Below, piece by piece: positions 57,928 through 64,000 of a stretch of DNA of 64,000 nucleotides (within the stretch, counting starts at the first letter, position 1; each line of letters begins with the position of its first letter). This DNA comes from Aurantiochytrium sp. KH105 (lineage: Eukaryota; Sar; Bigyra; Thraustochytrida; Thraustochytriidae): positions 1 to 64,000 of the forward strand of contig BGKB01000196.1 of NCBI GenBank assembly GCA_003116975.1, read 5' to 3'. A model generated the notes under the pieces. That model was given only the letters and a program-made list of their open reading frames with translations, did not search any database and was not told where the DNA came from. Made by a program: the position numbers and the translations under genes.

Positions 57928-60900
57928 CGGGTCTGGTGGATTCCGGGCAGAGAGGAAGGCGATTCAACGGAAATCGGGCTGGACGATGTCACTGGTCTGA
58001 AGAAAAAGTACCCGAAAGAAGAAGTGGAGGGCCTCGAGCTTTTTGCGCTTTGCCTTAGCACCTTGCTGGACGATCATGATTCTAAGTTGCTGGAAGATGA
58101 AGCTGATCATCAAAGAGCTCGGATCAATGTATCTTCCAAGAGCAAATGTGTCGCAAACATGCTCAGGGACCTTGCAGCAGAGTCACTCTCAGCACAAAGT
58201 CGCGATTTCTTACACCCGCTCAAGATGGCAAGACATGCTCCTCATTTCATCGAATTTAACGACTCTGATGATCTCCAAAGTCAACTGCAGGAGAAACTTT
58301 CACAAACAGATGCGCCCGAAACTCGCATTGTACTTTTACGCGATGCGGACAGCGCTGCTACCCAGAGTGTTCTGCTCGTGTTCACGTCCGAAACAGCTAA
58401 GAAGGTTCGTGAGCTTCTCGAATCAGAGGACATTGCTGAAGAAGCTGACGACGAGACGATAGGTGACGAGGACGAGGCAGCTGACCGGCCTGTACAAATC
58501 ATCTTTGTTGTGGACAGCTCAAATGAAGAGGTGAATGGCCAAGAAGGAACCATCGAGCTCATTAGACCACGCTTCGAGACCGATCTGATACAGCGTCGGG
58601 ATGATGCGAAGAAGCTGCTCACGCTCGAGAGAGCGTGGGAACAAGTGAAACGCGAGATCGAGAGCTTTGGACTGCTTCTTAAGCAAGACTTTCGTGAGCT
58701 TGTGAAGGAGGACCATGTAAAGATGGAGCTTGACGAAAAGAAAGAAAAGAAGCTTGACGACGATGAAGAAAAACCTTCTATGATGTATGTGAAGCTAGAA
58801 GTTAAGAAAGGGGCCTTTCAGGAGCAGAGCGCGCTTCGTCAGCAGATCGGCACGCCACAGCCTGATGTTGCGCATCCTGAGCAACGCGAGGTCGCCGAAG
58901 AGGTCTTTCGCAAAGCCGAGCAGGTCCTCTTTGGTCAAGTAGACGCAGACTGGACGTCCAAGTTCAACAGCGTCTCCTTCGTGGTGCTTACACCAAACTT
59001 CAACTCCCTGCAGTCCCAGACTGCAGACAGAGTCACACGCGCAAAGCTCGAGGGCGGACGCGTGCTCAAGCACACCAAGGTACCGCATGCGGCCATGAAT
59101 GCGCACCGAGAGTGGATGGAAGAGGAGGCCAAGAACCCAAAGACTCTCTTTGTCATCATCGCTGACGAGTGTCACTTTGCGCCGACGAAAGATGGCGCAC
59201 ACGACAGGCTTCTTAACAATTCAAAGCTGAGTGGTGAGAATGTACTGCGTCTTCTCGTCTCTGCAACGCCGCAGAACGTACTTTCTAAGACTTCACGAGT
59301 TACCGACGACAACATCGTTCGCTGGTTCAAGCCCGCCTCGATGTACCGCAGCATGGATTACTATGTCGAGACGGCGACGTGGGCGGTGCCAAGTTACGTA
59401 CAGCCGCTGAGACTCGCTGTCAAAGGGAAAAATTATGATGTCGACCCGCGTGTGTTCACGCATGAAGATTGTGAATACCGGTATCCGATGCACGAATACA
59501 AAGCATTCTGCAGTGTCTTCAATCGCAGGGTGGGTGAGGTGCTAGGCATGAGTATGGGGAAAGAGATCATTTCGGTTCAACGTGGTGAGGAGAACTTGTT
59601 GCTGGTCGTTCATTGTGATGTTGACTTCGACTTTAACGAGAACTTCGATGATAATGGTCTTCTTTACTGGCTCGGCTTTGAGGACGATCGCGAACGCATG
59701 AATGCAGCACGTCAGGCTGCAATTAGAGATGGACGAAGACAGTACTACAGAGTAGGCGCATCGGGTATCCCACTCTTTTGCGATACAGCCGAAAACAACG
59801 AGGTCGTGGACTGTCTTCCACGTCGACGTCAGCGTGTACTCAAAGATGAGGCCTTTGATATCGTACGTGGACTCGCAAATAGATCGTTCGGCAAGCGAGG
59901 CGCACCCAAGCGTAAGCAAGAGACGATCAAGGTAGCCAAGTCGACTCCTCTCTACGATGGTCACATCATCATGGCAGACTACCTTCTTTCGCTCACATAT
60001 CTTGCGGTGTATCGGGTTGACCATGGCAATCTCTGGAAAAGAGACTTGCGCCGCAAAGATATTTTTGCACCACTGGAGGAAGATGATGTCAGGCGACTTG
60101 CGCTTGACGATGAGAAGCTCAAGACCTTTGCTCTTCACCTTGGCTTTGCAGATCAAGTATGGCCAGGTGTTGGCCACGAAACAGACAAAGAAGTGGGGCG
60201 TTTCGAGATTGCTGATGGCGTTGAGAAAGCTTCCGTTCAACACCTTCTCAAGGTTCTTCTCGAGGCGACCGTGAGATCGGCATGGTCTGAATTGAGCAAC
60301 CTGGACGAGGCCGCATGGCAGCACCTCACGAGACGGCTCAACGAAGAATGGGTCGCAAGAGCAACGAGTCTTGCAACAGCAGAAATTCATGATACGCCTG
60401 AGCATTGGCGATTCGCTTGGCAGTATGTCATCTCTGAGAAGCTGGAACGCAACCGCGAAGATCGCACGGAATCGCAAGGCAACACGTCTCAGGCGTGGTA
60501 CAACGAGACCGATCGTCTCTTGCACGACCTGCTAGACGTTGATCCCAAGTACAGAACAGGACGTATGGCTGTCATTCGCGTCTACGAAACGGACGAGAAC
60601 CTCTCGATACAGGACTGTCTCCGCAGCGCACTGAAAAAGCTAGGGCTCACTTGTGACGAGCACGGCGGCCTTCTTAGCGTCGTTGCAGATGTTGGTGGCA
60701 GCGATGGAAAGAAGCGAACGTCTGAGGACAAGGTTGCAGACGTTGGTGGCAGCGATGGAAAGAAGAAGCGAATGTCTGAGGACAAGGTCGCAGACGTTGG
60801 TGGCAGCGATGGAAAGAAGAAGCGAACGGCTGAGAACAAGGTTGCAGACGTTGGTGGCAACGACGGAAAGAAGAAGCGAACGTCTGAAGGCCAGGAGGTG

Positions 60901-63900
60901 CGAAAGGCTGCTCGACGCGCGACAAGTCTTTTCACCCAGCTCGAGCCATGGACACTAACACGCGACCTGCGGCATCCTTCCAAACAAAAGGAGGCGGAAG
61001 CTGAGCGCGAGACCATTATTGACCGCGTGAACAAGTCTTTTGCCGAAGCGCAGGCTCAGGAGGCTGAGGCACGGAAACATCTCGAAGAAGCATCTCGTCC
61101 TTCATCTTCTAAAGCTGTCCAGAAAACAGCCAAGTACGAGGACCTGGAGAACTTGCCCACGATCGTGATTCTGTGCGAGAAGGGGCGCATGGGTGACACC
61201 TTTCCGCATTCGTTTCGCTTTCTAGACATCCGTCTGCGCTCATCGAAGACGTACTCGACGTTTGTGCAAGAGTTCGGTCGCGTCTGCCGCTATCCAGGTC
61301 TTGACTCCAGCACTGCAGTAACCTTTGAGGTCTCTGAGGAAGGAGGCTGGGCGGCGCTTGAGCAACAGCTCGATGACTTTTTCAACGATCCTGAAGTGAG
61401 AAGGTATTTTGCCAAAGGCGGGAGCTATGCCGTTATGGACCCGGGCCAGGAGGTGCGTTTTCACGCCGACTCGGAGATGCAGCTCACTTCCGGGTTCCGT
61501 ACGGCCTTGGGGAATGTCGATGATGGACGGGCGCGATTCGGCACGTGGACAGTGAAGCGCTACGTGCATGTGCTCCCGACGGTGCTGATGAACGCAGAGA
61601 GATACAACGCGCAGCTGCAAAAGGCAATCGAGCACAAGTATCGTGATGCGGAAGGACGCCAGCGCATTGATCAGTGCATTCCTGGTCCACTTGATCTGTA
61701 CTTGTCTTCTGGGCCGAGACGCGCTGCCGCAGAATCGTGCCCTCGATTCGATACCATCAAAGGAGAGCAAGTCATCATCAATCCGATGCATGACATTGAT
61801 TCTTACCGATCAAGAAGTGCACAAACGAGTCGGCAAGCTACTCACTACGACAGCGGGCACAGTGATGGTGACGATCCACGTCGTCTCTTGCTCATGGCGC
61901 AGTGCCAGCAGGGCAAGACCGGGACATACCTTCATTTCCTGCGTTTGCTCAAGGAGCGCGTGGAGCTTGTGATTCCCACACCTCCTGATGCACTTCCGTT
62001 GGTTCCGCGAGCGGAGTGGACTTTGCCGCACTGGAGAAAACTCATTGTCAGCGCTCAAGCACCACTTAGCAAGTTCTACAATAGGCTTCAGACGAGCCAA
62101 TATGACACGAGCATTATGCAGCAGCGCACGCTTGTACTCATGCTTGCAAGTGAGAATGAATCCAACTGGCAAAAAACATACCCCGACTACTTGCTTCACG
62201 AAGATGGTGAAGCTGTCCAGTGCAAGGCTGGCAAAGTCAAAGTTGAAAAGCTTAGCCAGAAGCTTGCTCAAGAGCATGCTGCTCCTTTTAATGGTTCTCA
62301 GTGTACGAATGCTCAACTCGCATTTGACTGTGTCAACTTTGACGGTCGGTTTTCTTCTGCCGAAGGAGATGCTCTCGCGAAGTCGTTTCTGGAAAGTAAA
62401 CACAACACGGCTCAGCTTCGCGACATTTTGGACAAGCATGCACCAAAAAAAGGCACATCGATGGGACATCGGGTACGCCTTGCACGTCAGCACGTTCAAC
62501 GTCAGCTTTGGGATGCCGGGTGTCGACACGGGAACATGAATCAGCTTGAAACCGGTGGGGCTGATAAGCTTACGCAGTCGATGAAAGCAGCGAATGCGTA
62601 TGAGAGCGTCGCTGCTCGGTCTATTTCCCCAGAGTTCGACGGCAAGTATCATCGCAAGCAGTACGTTGTCAAAGATGTCAAGCTTGTAGGCGAGGGTGTT
62701 TGTTTGTCTGCACCCTATGCTGGCTTTCACGACCTCAACCTCAAAGCGGATGCTTGCAACGTACAAATCAATGTCGGAAAGCGCAAGCTTCTTAACGTGA
62801 GACTGCCCGCGAAAGAGCATAACATGGGCACTGTAGACAAGGCCACGACCGTTCGTTGGGTGTTCGTGCCCTCGTACAATCGTGCCGGCGTCGCGCTCGT
62901 GGATTACGAAAAGGCGATCCCTGGAGACGACAGCGGTAGGCCGACCGTCGTCTGTATCGTGGTCCGAAGTGGCAAGCAATTCGATGACTACGTAGCGGCG
63001 TATGGATCCGCTCATATTATTCTCAGTCTTCCGGAATCGATGGCGTCCAAGTCTTCGGAAGGATCTCGTGTCTATGCAGATCGAGGTGGCATCGGATATG
63101 CTCGGCTGTTCATCCAGCTCGCAGCACATCAGCTCGGCCTTCCCTGGGTCTGGATCCTCGATGACAATGTCGATGTGTGCTATGAGCGCAAGCTTGAGGA
63201 GAAGGTCCCAGCGGATGCTCTAAGCGCCCGCCCAGATGCGTGCACGTTCTCAACGGTTATGACAGGCGTCGAGAGAATTGTGCACAACGAGGATGAAAAA
63301 CTCACCGAAGCGCACCAGCAGAAACGCATGGAGAAGTGGGAGCACGAGAAGCCGATGCTTCTTCGGGGAAGTCCAGCTCCTAAAGCGAGCAGTGAAAATG
63401 CACGTACCAAAAAGGAGCTGACAGGAGGTTCAGATCAGTACGGACTGATTGGGATCCGTCGTGACCCACGAGCCTGCCCAACAGAGTCCAAGGATCCGTT
63501 CATGGTCACGTATTCGGTATACTCGTTCATCTTCTTGAATGTCACGAGCACTGTCAACGCTGGGGTCTTTTTCCCGGTCAAGACCTTCGGCGAGGACGTA
63601 GAGTTCAATCACCTGGTAGATGAGGCTGGCTTGGTCTGCCTCAAGGTGAATCGCTTCTTTCATCACAAAAAGAACCTCAAGCTGAGTGCGAAGGAGAAGA
63701 GGGAGCACACTGGCAACGATGTGTCCCGGCAGGAATTTGCGAACCTTACGGAGGCGCTGGATCATTTCGGCGATATAAATGGTGGTATAAGGTCATCGTC
63801 TCTCTTGTCGAAGACGATGCCAACATTTTTCGAGCCAGACAAGCTATGGGCTGAGAAGTTTTGGGAGCGAATTTCTGGCGGAGCTGATGCAAGGCCCTCA

Positions 63901-64000
63901 AATGCCCTGCTCACGATCTTCTTGGAGGCTTCCTCAAACGATGCATACAACCTTATTTTGTTGCGGAGAGATGAACAGTTGTCGAAGCTGCTGCTTGTAG
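57928..64000 (+). CDS. Giant GREB1/TAGT-like protein: circularly permuted SF2 helicase plus glycosyltransferase-like domain (3' end outside window)
   Basis: Open for 2024 codons to the window edge with no stop; the first internal ATG is 58159. Motifs in order: Ia-like VVLTPNFNSLQSQ (58981), II ADECH (59161), III SATP (59260), V-like EKGRMGDTFP (61177), VI QEFGRVCRYPG (61267) and only then Walker A AQCQQGKTGTYL (61897). This is an SF2 helicase circularly permuted between motifs I and Ia. Four 54-bp repeats with GKKKR patches lie at 60682-60894. The C-terminal part (62850 onward) looks like a GT-A-type glycosyltransferase: VRWVFVPSYNRAG, LGLPWVWILDDNVD and TFGEDVEFNHLVDEAG. A permuted SF2 helicase followed by a TAGT-type glycosyltransferase is the layout described for GREB1. 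Helicase motifs are seen; the GREB1/TAGT link is inference. Codon use is more AT-tolerant than in neighbouring genes. Confidence 0.7.
60682..60894 (+). repeat. Four in-frame coding repeats, unit 54 bp (first 51 bp)
   Basis: Units start at 60682, 60733, 60787 and 60841. Each encodes VADVGGSDGKKKRTSEDK with small changes; the first lacks one Lys codon. Each has a Gly-Lys-Lys-(Lys)-Arg patch that resembles a simple nuclear localisation signal. The array sits in the spacer between helicase motifs III and V. Confidence 0.95.

Noticed and set aside
58281-60525. Minus-strand frames of 113-327 codons opposite the giant plus-strand frame
   Set aside because: They are antisense to a continuous 2024-codon frame with helicase motifs and have no recognisable domains.
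57928-64000. Viral or transposon helicase as the identity of the giant frame
   Set aside because: No transposase, integrase, capsid or terminal inverted repeats were seen next to it in the window; the permuted motif order plus a glycosyltransferase-like end fits GREB1/TAGT better. The right flank is missing, so mobility is not excluded.

Overview
This is a nuclear DNA window from a eukaryote. Genes are widely spaced on both strands, mostly intronless, and separated by GC-rich, microsatellite-filled gaps of up to about 6.7 kb. The gene set includes glycerol kinase, sphingosine kinase, MSH3, an F-type ATP synthase d subunit, an RGS-kinase, an ARL13-like GTPase, a three-repeat Myb and dihydropteridine reductase. 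Together with GC-rich coding regions, poly-Q and poly-D runs and rare short introns (GTRAGT donor, CTAAC branch site), this fits a thraustochytrid (Labyrinthulomycetes, Aurantiochytrium/Hondaea type). That assignment is inference. No prokaryotic features, CRISPR arrays, rRNA or tRNA genes were found.

Layout. 0.3-3.3 kb: an acidic unknown gene and a glycerol kinase with an N-terminal dual-acylation signature. 8.6-12.2 kb: sphingosine kinase converging on a PAP2 lipid phosphatase. 14.3-20.7 kb: three minus-strand genes, namely an NHL beta-propeller, a mitochondrial PDK/BCKDK-type kinase and a FAM13-like protein with a degenerate RhoGAP. 22.2-32.6 kb: a variant (DHYC) palmitoyltransferase with a C-terminal second exon, MSH3, ATP synthase d, a HAUS3-like coiled-coil protein and a protein with four PUR repeats. 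36.3-41.8 kb: an RGS-AGC (GRK-like) kinase and an ARL13-like GTPase fused to two Tudor-like modules. 42.7-47.2 kb: a two-exon unknown gene, an SLC35F5-like transporter whose last codons lie in a 103-bp tandem array, and dihydropteridine reductase. 54-55.6 kb: a three-repeat Myb.

57.8-64.0 kb holds the most notable locus. A plus-strand frame stays open for 2024 codons and runs off the window end. It carries SF2 helicase motifs in circularly permuted order (Ia, II, III, V, VI, then Walker A), followed by a glycosyltransferase-like domain. This is the arrangement described for animal GREB1 and TET/JBP-associated glycosyltransferase (TAGT) proteins. An in-frame TAA separates it from a 54-codon upstream segment that reads like its N-terminus, and degenerate repeats precede it.

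Shared themes are lipid metabolism and signalling (glycerol kinase, sphingosine kinase, lipid phosphatase) and membrane anchoring. Three proteins start with N-myristoylation-type signals (MGCLGC, MGCTSS, MGGSNS), and a palmitoyltransferase gene lies in the same window. Long frames antisense to real genes and in the GC-rich gaps are treated as spurious.
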